The notes: generated from the letters alone by a model not told the origin. Counted from the stretch's first letter, positions 42,887-53,406 are shown. The stretch is 64,000 bases of DNA from Sphaerisporangium rufum (GCF_016863395.1 NZ_BOOU01000074.1:24290-88289), one strand, 5' to 3'. Program-made: numbers and translations.

Positions 42887-43990
42887 TTACGCGTCGGGGG
42901 TGGCGGCGGCGAGCTGGCCGCAGGCGCCGTCGATCTCCCGGCCCCGGGTGTCGCGGACGGTGACCGCGACACCGTGCGAGGCGAGGCGGCGGACGAACGC
43001 CCGCTCGTCCTCCGGCCGGGAGGCGGTCCACTTGGAGCCCGGGGTGGGGTTGAGCGGGATCAGGTTGACGTGCGCGAGCTTCCCCTTGAGCAGCCGGCCC
43101 AGCAGGTCGGCCCGCCACTCCTGGTCGTTGATGTCCTTGATCAGGGCGTACTCGATGGACACCCGACGCTTGGTGGTGGCGGCGTACCGCCAGGCGGCGT
43201 CCAGCACCTCGCCGACCTTCCACCGGGTGTTGACCGGCACCAGCGTGTCGCGCAGCTCGTCGTCGGGGGCGTGCAGCGAGACGGCCAGGGTCACCGGGAG
43301 ACCTTCGACGGCCAGCTTGTCGATGGCCGGCACCAGGCCGACGGTGGAGACGGTGACGCCCCGGGCGGAGATGCCGAGGCCGGCCGGCGCCGGGTCGACG
43401 ATGCGGCGCACCGCGCCGATCACGGCCTTGTAGTTGGCCAGCGGCTCGCCCATGCCCATGAAGACGATGTTGCTCACCCGGCCGGGACCGCCGGGGATCT
43501 CGCCGGCGGCCAGCGCGCGGGCTCCGGCCACCACCTGCTCGACGATCTCGGCCGTCGACATGTTGCGGGTCAGCCCGGCCTGGCCGGTGGCGCAGAACGG
43601 ACAGTTCATGCCGCAGCCTGCCTGGGACGACACGCACATGGTCACCCGGTCCGGATAGCGCATCAGCACCGACTCGACCATCGCGCCGTCGAACAGCCGC
43701 CACAGGGTCTTGCGCGTCGTGCCGTCGTCACAGGTGATCTCCCGGACCGAGGTCAGCAGGCCGGGCAGCAGCCCGCCGGCCAGCCGCTCGCGGGACGCGG
43801 CCGGCAGGTCGGTCATCAGCGCCGGATCGGCGGTGAGCCGCTCGAAGTAGTGCCGGGACAGCTGGTCGGCGCGGAAGGGCTTCTCCCCCAGCTCCACGAC
43901 GGCGCTGCGCCGCTCGTCCATCGAGAGGTCGGCCAGATGCCGGGACGGCTTCGCACGTCGGGGGGCGACAAAGGTTAGCTCGGCGGACAT
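42887..43990 (-). CDS. rlmN: 23S rRNA and tRNA adenine C2 methyltransferase RlmN
   Basis: This 367-residue radical-SAM enzyme has the Fe-S motif CGMNCPFC at about 121-128 after CVSSQAG. The catalytic Cys-containing C-terminus is DGACGQL. It methylates A2503 of 23S rRNA and A37 of some tRNAs in the cytoplasm. Start ATG 43990 follows AGAGAAGG closely. Length matches actinobacterial RlmN. It is convergent with the small membrane protein gene and divergent from the SUFU-domain gene. Confidence 0.95.
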   Translation of the reverse strand: MSAELTFVAPRRAKPSRHLADLSMDERRSAVVELGEKPFRADQLSRHYFERLTADPALMTDLPAASRERLAGGLLPGLLTSVREITCDDGTTRKTLWRLFDGAMVESVLMRYPDRVTMCVSSQAGCGMNCPFCATGQAGLTRNMSTAEIVEQVVAGARALAAGEIPGGPGRVSNIVFMGMGEPLANYKAVIGAVRRIVDPAPAGLGISARGVTVSTVGLVPAIDKLAVEGLPVTLAVSLHAPDDELRDTLVPVNTRWKVGEVLDAAWRYAATTKRRVSIEYALIKDINDQEWRADLLGRLLKGKLAHVNLIPLNPTPGSKWTASRPEDERAFVRRLASHGVAVTVRDTRGREIDGACGQLAAATPDA

Positions 43991-44094
43991 GTCCTTCTCT
44001 TAACGGTTTGCCGGAAGCTGCACTGGACAGCCATTCAGTGTGATCTGTTGCGGTCCTCGGCCGGACGGGGACGGGCCACCGGAAGGCGGGCGAA

Positions 44095-45120
44095 TTGGGC
44101 GGCACCGACGTCATTCTCAGCGACACCAGCCCTTACGGCAGTCGCGCGGTGACCGTCGAGAGCGATGGAGTGGCCTCGGTAGCTTACCTTCGGGACGCCA
44201 GGGACGGCATCCACGGGACGGTGTGGCTCGCCAACCACGCTCCCGCCCCGATGGACCTGGGGCGGCTCGCCCCCGGCGAGCCGCCGCTCATGCCGGCCGG
44301 CGGCACCCGGTTCCCCGGCGGCACGCCGCCGTTCACCGCGGCGGAACTTACGGTGCTGTGGTTCGAGGAGGGCGACGGCGCCGCCCTGTACCAGAACGGC
44401 GAGCTGCTCGCGGTGATTCCCGGCTGGGCCCACCCCGAGCGCGGCATGCCCGGCTACGCACGGGACGCCGTCGGGGAGTCCCCGCTGGCCTGGCCGCTGG
44501 CCGAGGCCATGGAAGGGCTGGCGCCGCGGATCGCCACCGCCCGGTCGTACTGGGAGTGGCGGGACGGCGAGGGGGCGTGGCCGTCGTTCCAGCAGTTCGC
44601 GATGAGCCATCTGGACGCCCGGCTCGGCCCGGCCGGGCGATACTGGGACATCGCCGGCCGGCGGCTGCCCGCGGTGGGCATCACCGAACGGCCGCGCGAC
44701 GGCCACACCGTGCTGTCCACGGTCGGCATGAGCTGCCAGCGGATGCCGACCGTCGAGCAGTACGCCGAACGCCCCGAGCTGCTGGCGCGGATCGAGCTGG
44801 CCGTCGCCACCCGCGGCGAGGGGGCCGAAGCCGCCCGGCTGTTCCTGTGGCTGGCGCGTTACCCGTGGCACTCGGTGACCTGGCTGGGCGAGGGGCACAC
44901 CGCCCGCTGGTACCGGGAGGCCGCCTCGTTCCCGCTCGGCGGCGGCTACCAGGGGGTGCTGCTGGTCGACCGGCCGGGCGGGATGCCGGACCTTTCGGGT
45001 TTCACCTTCGGCGGGGACCCGGTGCGGTGGCTGTGGCTGGTGCCGCTGACCGAACCGGAGCTCCAGGCGGTCGCGGAGCGCGGGCCGGCCGGTCTCGACC
45101 TGGCCGGACGCGTCCCGTGA
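44095..45120 (+). CDS. SUFU-domain protein
   Basis: This 341-residue protein ends in a region resembling suppressor-of-fused domains: TVLSTVGMSCQRMPTVEQY, then RIELAVATRGE, LARYPWHSVTWLG and LWLVPLTEPE. The first 170 residues add a separate beta-rich part (DIHGTVWLAN-like strands, LAVIPGWAHPE). Bacterial SUFU proteins often act as immunity proteins of polymorphic toxins or as general scaffolds. TTG 44095 follows GGAAGG by 8 bp; no ATG fits. It is convergent with cdsA. No toxin is next to it. Confidence 0.65.
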   Translation: MGGTDVILSDTSPYGSRAVTVESDGVASVAYLRDARDGIHGTVWLANHAPAPMDLGRLAPGEPPLMPAGGTRFPGGTPPFTAAELTVLWFEEGDGAALYQNGELLAVIPGWAHPERGMPGYARDAVGESPLAWPLAEAMEGLAPRIATARSYWEWRDGEGAWPSFQQFAMSHLDARLGPAGRYWDIAGRRLPAVGITERPRDGHTVLSTVGMSCQRMPTVEQYAERPELLARIELAVATRGEGAEAARLFLWLARYPWHSVTWLGEGHTARWYREAASFPLGGGYQGVLLVDRPGGMPDLSGFTFGGDPVRWLWLVPLTEPELQAVAERGPAGLDLAGRVP

Positions 45121-45170
45121 TCGCCGCGGGCCGGTGCGGGCAGCCGGGAGCTTCGGCCGGGAACCCCGTC

Positions 45171-45196
45171 AGGGGCACCTCAGAGGGGCACCTCAG
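45171..45196. repeat. tandem 13-bp repeat at the cdsA stop codon
   Basis: Two adjacent copies of AGGGGCACCTCAG (45171-45183, 45184-45196) overlap the cdsA stop. On the minus strand each copy carries a TGA. It is probably a slippage product without function. Confidence 0.7.
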
Positions 45197-46122
45197 AGGG
45201 GGACGAAGATGCTGAGCAGCAGCCAGATCGGCACCAGCGTCGCCAGCAGCGAGTCCAGCCGGTCCATCATGCCGCCGTGCCCCGGGAGCAGGTGGCCCAT
45301 GTCCTTGATGCCGAGATCACGCTTCATCACCGACTCGACCAGGTCGCCGAGCGTCGCGCACATCGCGGCCACCACGCCCACCAGCGCGCCCTGCCAGTAC
45401 TGGCCGTCGAGCAGGTAGCGCACCAGCAGCGCCCCGCACACGACGCAAGCCAGCACCGACCCGGCGAACCCCTCCCAGGTCTTCTTCGGGCTGATGATAG
45501 ACATCTTGTGCCGGCCGAACAGGACGCCGGCGATGTAGCCGCCGGTGTCGCTGCACACCGTGACCGCGATGAAGATGACCACCCGGTGCGCGCCGTCGTC
45601 CCGGGCCAGCATCAGCGGGACGAAGCCGGCCAGCAGCGCCGGATAGACCGCGACCAGCACGCTCCCCGCGACGTCCCGCACATAACCCTCCTGGCCGCGC
45701 AGCATGCGCGCGGTCAGCAGCACCAGGACGGTCAGGGTGAACGCGCCGAGCAGCCAGACCGGCCCGCCCCAGAACGCCCCGGCCTGCATGGCGACCAGGC
45801 CGGCCAGCACCATCGGCGCCGGCACCTGGATGCCGCGGACGGCCAGCGCCCGGGCCATCTCCACCGCGCCGAGGCCGACCGCGGCCACCAGCACGATCAG
45901 GAAGAGCGCCTTGACCGTGTAGAGGGAACCGATGACCAGCGCGCCGAGGCCCACGCCGACGGCGATCGCCGCCGGCAGGTTACGCCCGGCGCGGCTGCGG
46001 CCGCGCTCGCCGGGGTCGCCGGCCGGGCGCCCGGTGCCGCCCGGCACCGGCGACGACCCGCCGGGTGGGCCGCCGCCCTCGTCCCGGCCGTCCGCGTTCG
46101 ACTCGGCCGCCGTACCGTCCAC
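45193..46122 (-). CDS. cdsA: phosphatidate cytidylyltransferase
   Basis: This 309-residue membrane enzyme makes CDP-diacylglycerol, the precursor of acidic phospholipids. The family signature near the C-terminus reads SVMKRDLGIKDMGHLLPGHGG with the metal-binding MDRLDS after it. About eight hydrophobic helices precede it. The first 45 residues are Gly/Pro-rich and polar, an extension seen in many actinobacteria. GTG 46122 is used. It follows frr by 165 bp in the order rpsB-tsf-pyrH-frr-cdsA. Confidence 0.94.
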   Translation of the reverse strand: MDGTAAESNADGRDEGGGPPGGSSPVPGGTGRPAGDPGERGRSRAGRNLPAAIAVGVGLGALVIGSLYTVKALFLIVLVAAVGLGAVEMARALAVRGIQVPAPMVLAGLVAMQAGAFWGGPVWLLGAFTLTVLVLLTARMLRGQEGYVRDVAGSVLVAVYPALLAGFVPLMLARDDGAHRVVIFIAVTVCSDTGGYIAGVLFGRHKMSIISPKKTWEGFAGSVLACVVCGALLVRYLLDGQYWQGALVGVVAAMCATLGDLVESVMKRDLGIKDMGHLLPGHGGMMDRLDSLLATLVPIWLLLSIFVPL

Positions 46123-46287
46123 CTGATCCCACTCTCGATGCCGCCCGCCGCCGCCCGGGCGGGCCCGCTGGTGCCGTTGCCGCCGTGGTGGCGGGGAGGG
46201 AGCACCAAGGGCCCGGGACGCGGCGCGGGCGCTCCCCCTCCCGACCGGAGTGGAAGCGCCCGACCTGACCTGTCAACCGCCGGCCGC

Positions 46288-46845
46288 TCAGACTTCGAGC
46301 AGCTCGGTCTCCTTGTGCTTCAGAAGTTCGTCGATCTTGGCGACGTGCTTCTGCGTGAGGTCGTCGAGCTCCTTCTCCGCCCGGCGCACCTCGTCCTCGC
46401 CGGCCTCGCCGTCCTTGACCAGCTTGTCGAGGATCTCCTTGGCGTGCCGGCGGATGTTGCGCACCGAGACCTTGCTGCTCTCCGCCTTGTTCTTGGCGAT
46501 TTTGATGTACTCGCGGCGGCGCTCCTCCGACAGCTCGGGGAACACCACCCGGATGACCGCGCCGTCGTTGCCCGGGTTGACCCCGAGGTCGCTGTCGCGG
46601 ATGGCCTTCTCGATGGCCGCCATCGACCCCTTGTCGTACGGCTGGATGATGATCATCCGAGCCTCGGGTACGTGGAAGGAGGCCAGCTGCTGCACCGGCG
46701 TGGGCGACCCGTAGTAGTCAACATTGATCTTGTTGAACATGGCGGGGCTCACCCTGCCGGTGCGGATCGCCGAGAAGTCCTCCCTCGCGACCGAGACCGC
46801 CTTGTCCATCTTCTCCTCGGCTTCGAGGAGGGTTTCGTCGATCAC
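46288..46845 (-). CDS. frr: ribosome recycling factor
   Basis: This 185-residue protein splits post-termination ribosomes with EF-G. It shows the expected head and tail pattern: [43 protein letters not shown] and [13 protein letters not shown]. The GTG at 46845 follows GGGAG by 6 bp and lies 9 bp from the pyrH stop, so they are cotranscribed. Length is standard. Confidence 0.96.
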   Translation of the reverse strand: MIDETLLEAEEKMDKAVSVAREDFSAIRTGRVSPAMFNKINVDYYGSPTPVQQLASFHVPEARMIIIQPYDKGSMAAIEKAIRDSDLGVNPGNDGAVIRVVFPELSEERRREYIKIAKNKAESSKVSVRNIRRHAKEILDKLVKDGEAGEDEVRRAEKELDDLTQKHVAKIDELLKHKETELLEV

Positions 46846-46854
46846 AGCGACTCC

Positions 46855-47661
<807 letters not shown>

Positions 47662-47686
47662 TCAGATCCCTCTTTGAAGGCTAACC

Positions 47687-48520
47687 CTATGCCTGACCGA
47701 CCTTGTAGCGGGCGAAGCCCTGGACCTTCACGCCCGCCTCGGCGGCGACCTTGGCGATGCTCTTCTTGTTGTCCTTCACGAAGGCCTGCTCCAGCAGGGT
47801 GAAGTCCTTGTACCAGCCGTTGATCCGACCGTCGACGATCTTGCCGATCGCGGCCTCGGGCTTGCCCTCCTCGCGGGTCATCTGCTCGAAGACCGTGCGC
47901 TCCTTCTCGATCACGTCGGCCGGGACGGAGTTCGGGCTGAGGTACTTGGGGGCCATCGCGGCGGTGTGCTGGGCGATGTCCTTGGCGACCTCGGGGTTGG
48001 CGGTGTCCAGCTGCACCAGGACGCCGACGGCCGGCGGGAGCTGCGGATCGGTCTTGTGCATGTAGGAGGCGACGTAGCCACCCTCCAGCACGGTGAACCG
48101 GCGCACCTCGATCTTCTCACCCAGCGCGGCGTTGGCCTCGTCCAGGTGCTCCTTGATCGTCTTGCCGTCCAGCTCGGACTCCAGCAGGCTCGGCACGTCG
48201 GCCGGGCGGGTGGCCAGCACGTGCGCGACCACGGCGGCGGCCAGCTCCTGGAACCGCTCGCCCTTGGCGACGAAGTCGGTCTCGCAGTTGAGCTCCAGCA
48301 GGGCGGCGAGGCCCTCACCCTCGTGCTTGACGGCGACCAGGCCGTTGGAGGCGGTGCGCGCCTCCCGCTTGCCGACGTCCTTGGCGCCCTTGACGCGCAG
48401 GATGTCGACGGCCTTGTCGAAGTCGCCCTCCGCCTCTTCCAGGGCCTTCTTGCAGTCCATCATGCCGGCGGCGGTCAGCTCGCGAAGCCGCTTGACGTCG
48501 GCCATGTTCACGGAAGCCAT
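47687..48520 (-). CDS. tsf: elongation factor Ts
   Basis: This 277-residue protein exchanges GDP for GTP on EF-Tu. The N-terminal module MADVKRLRELTAAGMMDCKKAL and the TDFVAKGERFQ loop are diagnostic. ATG 48520 follows AGGAAAAG by about 3 bp. A 15-bp-arm hairpin lies between rpsB and this gene. Longer than the actinobacterial minimum only by ordinary variation. Confidence 0.96.
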   Translation of the reverse strand: MASVNMADVKRLRELTAAGMMDCKKALEEAEGDFDKAVDILRVKGAKDVGKREARTASNGLVAVKHEGEGLAALLELNCETDFVAKGERFQELAAAVVAHVLATRPADVPSLLESELDGKTIKEHLDEANAALGEKIEVRRFTVLEGGYVASYMHKTDPQLPPAVGVLVQLDTANPEVAKDIAQHTAAMAPKYLSPNSVPADVIEKERTVFEQMTREEGKPEAAIGKIVDGRINGWYKDFTLLEQAFVKDNKKSIAKVAAEAGVKVQGFARYKVGQA

Positions 48521-48550
48521 GTCTTTTCCTCGTCGAAAGTCGTCGTGGAT

Positions 48551-48584
48551 CGGGTGGGTGCGCCGGCGTCGGCGCACCCACCCG
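48551..48584 (-). terminator. 15-bp perfect hairpin between rpsB and tsf
   Basis: Arms 48551-48565 and 48570-48584 pair perfectly around a GCGT loop. There is no U-tract after it on the minus strand. It lies inside an operon, so it may act as an attenuator, giving more rpsB than tsf mRNA, or as a processing or stability element. Confidence 0.55.
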
Positions 48585-48627
48585 TTGCGGAGCCCTGCTC
48601 GCGCGGCCGGGCCGCGCGGCGGAGGTC

Positions 48628-49590
48628 TCAGGCCTGCTTGTCGGCGTCCTCGCCGGCCGCGGGGGCCTCAGCGGACTCGGCGGACTCGGTCGCCTCGGTG
48701 GCCGGAGCCTCGGCGGTCTCCGCCACCGGAGCCTCGGCGGAGTCGGCGGCCGGAGCCTCGGCGGTCTCGGCGGCGGGGGCCTCGGCGGCCGGAGCCTCGG
48801 TGGCGGCCTCGTCCTCGGAGCGGGCCAGCAGCTCGCGCTCCCACTCGGCCAGCGGCTCGGCCGCGGCGGCCGGCTTGTCCTCACCGCGGGAGGCGCCGGC
48901 CCGCGACATCAGGCCGTCGGCGACCGCGTCCGCGATCACCCGGGTGAGCAGGCTGACGGCGCGGATGGCGTCGTCGTTGCCGGGGATCGGGTAGTCGACC
49001 TCGTCGGGGTCACAGTTGGTGTCGAGGATCGCGACCACCGGGATGTTCAGCTTGCGAGCCTCGCTGATCCCGATGTGCTCCTTCTTGGTGTCGACGACCC
49101 AGACCGCGCTCGGGACGCGGGCCATGTCCCGGATGCCGCCGAGGGTGCGCTCCAACTTGTCCTTCTCGCGGCGGCGCATCAGGAGCTCCTTCTTGGTGAG
49201 CCCGGAGCCGGCCACGTTGTCGAAGTCGAGCTCCTCGAGCTCCTTCAGGCGCTGGAGCCGCTTGTGCACCGTGGAGAAGTTGGTGAGCATGCCGCCCAGC
49301 CAGCGCTGGTTGACGTACGGCATGCCGACCCGGGCCGCCTGCTCGGCGATGGCCTCCTGGGCCTGCTTCTTGGTGCCGATGAACAGGATGGTGCCGCCGT
49401 GGGCGACCGTCTCCTTGACGAAGTCGTAGGCGCGGTCGATGTAGGACAGCGACTTCTGCAGGTCGATGATGTAGATGCCGTTGCGCTCGGTGAGGATGAA
49501 GCGCTTCATCTTGGGGTTCCACCGACGGGTCTGGTGCCCGAAGTGGACGCCGCTCTCCAGCATCTGCCGCATGGTGACGACGGGGGCCAT
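48628..49590 (-). CDS. rpsB: 30S ribosomal protein S2
   Basis: This 320-residue protein has the S2 body ([53 protein letters not shown]-type [17 protein letters not shown]). After about residue 245 it carries an acidic Ala/Glu/Pro/Thr-rich tail with repeated AEAPA units. Core S2 is near 240-260 residues, so the tail is an extra. ATG 49590 follows AGGAGG by 9 bp. Bound to the small subunit near the mRNA exit. Confidence 0.96.
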   Translation of the reverse strand: MAPVVTMRQMLESGVHFGHQTRRWNPKMKRFILTERNGIYIIDLQKSLSYIDRAYDFVKETVAHGGTILFIGTKKQAQEAIAEQAARVGMPYVNQRWLGGMLTNFSTVHKRLQRLKELEELDFDNVAGSGLTKKELLMRRREKDKLERTLGGIRDMARVPSAVWVVDTKKEHIGISEARKLNIPVVAILDTNCDPDEVDYPIPGNDDAIRAVSLLTRVIADAVADGLMSRAGASRGEDKPAAAAEPLAEWERELLARSEDEAATEAPAAEAPAAETAEAPAADSAEAPVAETAEAPATEATESAESAEAPAAGEDADKQA

Positions 49591-49790
49591 GAGTATGGTC
49601 CTCCTGGTTAATGCGCCGTTACGGCGCGTGTCTCGGTTGGCCGCGGGAGCGTGGAAGCCCCCGCCCTGACGCCCTGAGCCGTCCCATCCGGGTCAGGACC
49701 CGGACCGAGAGGACGATTCGCCGATGGGCGTGCGAAGTCGGCCCGCCTGGCGGGCCACCAAAAGTGTACCCGGAACGCGGCGACACCCGG

Positions 49791-50417
49791 TCATCCGCGA
49801 CGCCCGCCCTTAGGTGCATCCTGGCGGCCGGCCGGCGCTCGGCCCGCCGCCGGCCGGGGGTACAGGTGGACGACGGCTTGGACCACCCGCGCGTCCGGCG
49901 GCGCGGCCTCGCCCGGGCGGTTGCGCGACAGGTAGGGCTCCAGGACCTCGGTCACCCGCCGCCCCAGTTCGGCCAGCTCGTCGGCGTTGACCCGCAGGGT
50001 CATGTGGTTGAACACCGCCGCCTGCCGCCACTCCCTCGACTCGCGCGGGCTGCCGGCGAGGTAGCGCATCACCTCGTCGGCCATCTCGGCGACCACTGTC
50101 CCGGCCAGGGCGTTCTTCGCCTCGGCCAGCTCGGGGGTGATCTCGTCCGGCTCGGCGAGCATCCAGCCCCGCTGCCGGGCCTGCCAGACGCGCTCGCGAG
50201 CGTCCCCGCGGCCGGGGGCCTCCGCCACGAAGCCGTACTTGGCGAGCATGCGCAGGTGGTAGCTGCAGGCGCTCGGCGACACCGCTGCGGCCCGCGCGCA
50301 CTCGGTGGCCGTCGCCGGGCCGTCGATCTGCAGCCGCCGCAGGATCGTCACCCGGGCCGGGTGGGCCAGCGCCCGCATGGCACGCGGGTCGTCGATCAAC
50401 CGGTTCTGCTCGCTCAT
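49791..50417 (-). CDS. ArsR-family winged-helix regulator
   Basis: This 208-residue protein has an HTH typical of ArsR-like repressors (MRALAHPARVTILRRLQ at 14-30, AAAVSPSACSYHLRMLAKYGF at 48-68). No metal-binding Cys pair is seen, so the effector is probably organic. The C-terminal 110 residues are a helical extension of unknown role. It is divergent from an MFS exporter with an 18-bp palindrome between them. Start ATG 50417; upstream in-frame sequence is not conserved. Confidence 0.85.
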   Translation of the reverse strand: MSEQNRLIDDPRAMRALAHPARVTILRRLQIDGPATATECARAAAVSPSACSYHLRMLAKYGFVAEAPGRGDARERVWQARQRGWMLAEPDEITPELAEAKNALAGTVVAEMADEVMRYLAGSPRESREWRQAAVFNHMTLRVNADELAELGRRVTEVLEPYLSRNRPGEAAPPDARVVQAVVHLYPRPAAGRAPAGRQDAPKGGRRG

Positions 50418-50488
50418 GGGACGAACGCTAATCCCTTCCCGCCGCACCGGGCGGGCCTCGGCCGGCCCGGTGCAGACATAAAGGGTTG

Positions 50489-50506
50489 CCTTCATAGTTA
50501 TGAAGG
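50489..50506. promoter_or_regulatory. palindromic operator between ArsR and MFS genes
   Basis: CCTTCATA (50489-50496) and TATGAAGG (50499-50506) are perfect 8-bp arms with a 2-bp centre, typical of an ArsR site. It covers the ATG at 50500, which argues that the MFS gene uses the ATG at 50521 or is repressed by occlusion at its start. Confidence 0.65.
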
Positions 50507-50520
50507 ATTATTTTCACAAT

Positions 50521-51804
50521 ATGGCCGATCTTCCCCCGCTGCGCCGACAGCGCGACTACCGCTTGCTCTGGACCGCACGCGCGGTGTCCGAGACCGGGAC
50601 CGAGGTCTCCCGGGTGGCCTTGCCGCTCACCGCCGTCGCGCTACTGGACGCCACCCCGTTCCAGATGGGGCTGCTGAGCGCGGCCGCGTGGCTTCCGTAC
50701 CTGTTCATCGGCCTGCCGGCCGGAGCGTACGCCGACCGGCTGGCCCGGCGGCGCCCCCTGCTGGCCGGCTGCGAGGTGCTCGCGGCGCTGGCCGTGCTGA
50801 CCGTGCCCGCGGGCTGGGCGGCCGGACTGCTGAACGTCCAGTGGCTGATCGGGGTCGCCCTGCTGGTCGGCGCCTGCGGCATGCTCTACCGGGCCGCCTG
50901 GCTGCCACACCTGCCCAGCGTCGTCGCCGAGCAGCAGCGCACCGCGGCCATCGCCGGCTTCCAAGCGGTCTACTCCGCCGCCGCCGTCGGCGGCCCGGGC
51001 CTGGCCGGGCTGCTCGTCCAGGCCTTCGCCGCGCCGATCGCCCTGCTGGTCGACGGAGTCTCCTTCCTGGTGTCCGCGGTGTGCCTGCGCGCCATCCGGG
51101 CGCCGGAACGCCCCACCCCGGCGGCATCCCGGACGGGCATCCTGTCAGAGGTCCGCGCCGGGTTGCGGACGGTGCTCTCGCACCGGGTGCTGTGGACGCT
51201 GATCGGCGCCGGGATGGTGGTGAACCTCGCCTCCGCCGCACAGAGCGCGCTCTACGTGCTGTTCGCGGTGCGAACGCTCGGCCTGCCCGCCGCCGTCGTC
51301 GGCCTGTTCACCGCCGGATTCGGCGCCGGCGGGCTGCTCGGGTCGGTGCTCGCCGCACGGATCATCCGGCGCTTCGGGGTGGGCCGCGTGCTGCTCGCGG
51401 TCACCGCGGCCTTCCCCCTCGAGTACGTCGCGCTCGCCTCCGCCCACGGCTCACCCGCGATCCTGGTACCGGTCCTGGTCGCCGCCTATGTCTTCAGCGG
51501 TGTCATCACGGTGCTGTTCAGCGTCTGCTACGGAACCGTGCAGTTGCGCGACACCCCCGCCGACATGCTGGGCAGAGTCAACTCGATCATGACGGTCGGC
51601 ACCCTGGGGGTGATGGCCATCGGCGGCGTCGCCGGCGGCCTGCTCGGCCAGTCGCTGGGCCTGCGGCCCGCCCTCTGGGTGGCCGCCGCGCTACTGCCGG
51701 CCGCGACCTTCCTGGTCCTGCGCTGCGGTCTCCACCGCGCCGCGCCGGCCCGCCCGGCCACCGATGTCTCCGCCTCCGGCGCCGCCGGGCCCGGCACGGT
51801 CTAG
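50521..51804 (+). CDS. MFS transporter, drug-efflux type
   Basis: About 427 residues with 12 predicted membrane helices. The early TEVSRVALPLTAVALL and FIGLPAGAYADRLARRRPLL segments carry the conserved motif A of MFS exporters of the MdfA/enterobactin-type group. It should expel a hydrophobic compound using proton motive force. Start 50521 is chosen because an operator covers the earlier ATG at 50500, though AAGGA is 13 bp upstream. Divergence from the ArsR gene suggests substrate-inducible control. Confidence 0.85.
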   Translation: MADLPPLRRQRDYRLLWTARAVSETGTEVSRVALPLTAVALLDATPFQMGLLSAAAWLPYLFIGLPAGAYADRLARRRPLLAGCEVLAALAVLTVPAGWAAGLLNVQWLIGVALLVGACGMLYRAAWLPHLPSVVAEQQRTAAIAGFQAVYSAAAVGGPGLAGLLVQAFAAPIALLVDGVSFLVSAVCLRAIRAPERPTPAASRTGILSEVRAGLRTVLSHRVLWTLIGAGMVVNLASAAQSALYVLFAVRTLGLPAAVVGLFTAGFGAGGLLGSVLAARIIRRFGVGRVLLAVTAAFPLEYVALASAHGSPAILVPVLVAAYVFSGVITVLFSVCYGTVQLRDTPADMLGRVNSIMTVGTLGVMAIGGVAGGLLGQSLGLRPALWVAAALLPAATFLVLRCGLHRAAPARPATDVSASGAAGPGTV

Positions 51805-51987
51805 CCGGATGCCGTGCACACCCCCGCGGCGGCGGCCCGGCCTGCCCGCCCACTCCGATCCCCGCCCGAGGCTCGTTCGCCGCACGACGGCGCCCATGAC
51901 CGTCCAGCCGGCACCGGCGTCGCCCCGTCGCCGTCGCCGGTCGTCGCCGGCCGGGCCGGGACGGTCCGGTCCCCAGCGGCCGGCGTC

Positions 51988-53406
51988 TCAGCGCCAGCGG
52001 GGCGGGTGCTCCCCGCGGCTGGGCGGCGTGGCAGGCGGGCCCGGTGACCATCCGTCGATGGAGCCCGGCACCGGCAGGTAGGTGAGCTCGCCGTGCGGGC
52101 TGTCCAGCCGCGCCAGCAGGTCGTCCGCTTGGAAGGCGCCCGCCGGTGCGGGGCCGGCCCGGCCGAGCCGGTCCAGCCACAGCGCGGTGCGGGCCAGCGA
52201 GAGCCGGACGTGCCAGGACGGGCCGCCTGGCTCGCGGCGCAGCAGGCCGGCCAGGGCGGCGAGCGCGGCCAGCCAGCCGGTCGCGTGGTCCAGGGCCTGC
52301 GCGGGCAGCGGTACCGGGCGGGTGCCGTCGCCACCTTCATGGGCGATGCCACAGGCCATCTGCACCAGGCTGTCGAACCCCCGGCGGGCCGCCCAGGGGC
52401 CGTAGGGACCGTACGCGGAGATCTCCACGCAGACGATGCCCGGCCGGATGGCCGCCAGGTCGCCCGGGCCGAAGCCGAGGGCGGCCAGCGCGCCGGGCCG
52501 GTAAGCCTGCAGGACCACGTCGGCGCCCGCGATCAGCTCCCGTAAGGCTGCCGCGCCGTCCTCGGTACGCAGGTCCAGCTCGCACGATCGTTTACCGAAG
52601 GCGGTGCTCAACACCAGCCCGGGCACCTCGGGAAGATGCGCCGCACCGACCCGGAGCACCTCCGCGCCGTAGGCGGCCAGCGCCCGTCCGGCCACCGGAC
52701 CCGCGATCACCCGGGTCAGGTCCAGCACGCGCACCCCGCCCAGCGGCCCGCCGCCCGTCCACGCCCCGCCATTCCGGCGTGAGCCGGGGGTGACGGCGGG
52801 TGCCGGCCGCCCCGGAGCGGATCCGGTGTCCGGCCGGCCGGCGGGACGCATCGGCCGCAGCCGGATCAGCGGCTCCGCTGCCACCGCCCGGCTCTGGGGG
52901 TGATCGTGCCACTGCTCGCGGGTGCGCATCGCCGCCGCGCACCCGCCGGCCGCGACGATCATCTCCTCCATCTCCAGCGCCGCCCGGCCGGCGCAGGCGA
53001 CCTCGACCGCCGCGCGGTCCGCGCCGGGGGGCAGTCCGAGCGCGCGCAGGGCGGCGTCCAGGTGGTGGTCGAAGTTCGCGTGCACCCGGATCCACCCGTC
53101 GGCCGCCCGGTAGTCCCCGGACAGCGGCGCCCAGTGGGCGGCCGGCACCCCGTCGACCCGGAAGTACCGCTCGTCCAGGAAGTGCGCGACGGCCGCCCGC
53201 ACGTCGATCGCGACGTCCGGCGCGGCCCGGCCGGCCCCGTACAGCGCCACCGCGGCGGCCACGGCGCCGGTAGTGGCGGCGGCCACGGTACCGATCTTGA
53301 AAGCGGTCGGCAGGATCGGATCACCTTCGCCGGTGACCCGTACGTCCGGCAGCGTGAGCCCCACCTCGTCACCGAGCCGCCGGATGACGTCCTCGATCAC
53401 CTGCAC
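51988..53406 (-). CDS. CoA-transferase family III (CaiB/BaiF) protein with reordered domains
   Basis: This 472-residue protein belongs to the CaiB/BaiF family, but the order is unusual. Residues 1 to about 205 look like a second half (ALYGAGRAAPDVAIDVRAAVAHF, DYRAADGWIRVHANFDHHL, DHPQSRAVA). Residues about 217-472 begin like a canonical N-terminus (GGVRVLDLTRVIAGPVAGRALA, then LSTAFGKRSCELDL). The catalytic Asp is probably that in ALDHATGW in the second half. These enzymes move CoA between acids. Circular permutation or a half-half fusion is possible. The C-terminal 40 residues are disordered. Confidence 0.75.
   Translation of the reverse strand: MQVIEDVIRRLGDEVGLTLPDVRVTGEGDPILPTAFKIGTVAAATTGAVAAAVALYGAGRAAPDVAIDVRAAVAHFLDERYFRVDGVPAAHWAPLSGDYRAADGWIRVHANFDHHLDAALRALGLPPGADRAAVEVACAGRAALEMEEMIVAAGGCAAAMRTREQWHDHPQSRAVAAEPLIRLRPMRPAGRPDTGSAPGRPAPAVTPGSRRNGGAWTGGGPLGGVRVLDLTRVIAGPVAGRALAAYGAEVLRVGAAHLPEVPGLVLSTAFGKRSCELDLRTEDGAAALRELIAGADVVLQAYRPGALAALGFGPGDLAAIRPGIVCVEISAYGPYGPWAARRGFDSLVQMACGIAHEGGDGTRPVPLPAQALDHATGWLAALAALAGLLRREPGGPSWHVRLSLARTALWLDRLGRAGPAPAGAFQADDLLARLDSPHGELTYLPVPGSIDGWSPGPPATPPSRGEHPPRWR

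Noticed and set aside
49740..49756. Palindrome GGCCCGCC/GGCGGGCC as an rpsB leader element
   Set aside because: The one-base centre makes a short stem and it could equally be the end of the ArsR transcript; evidence is too thin to name it.
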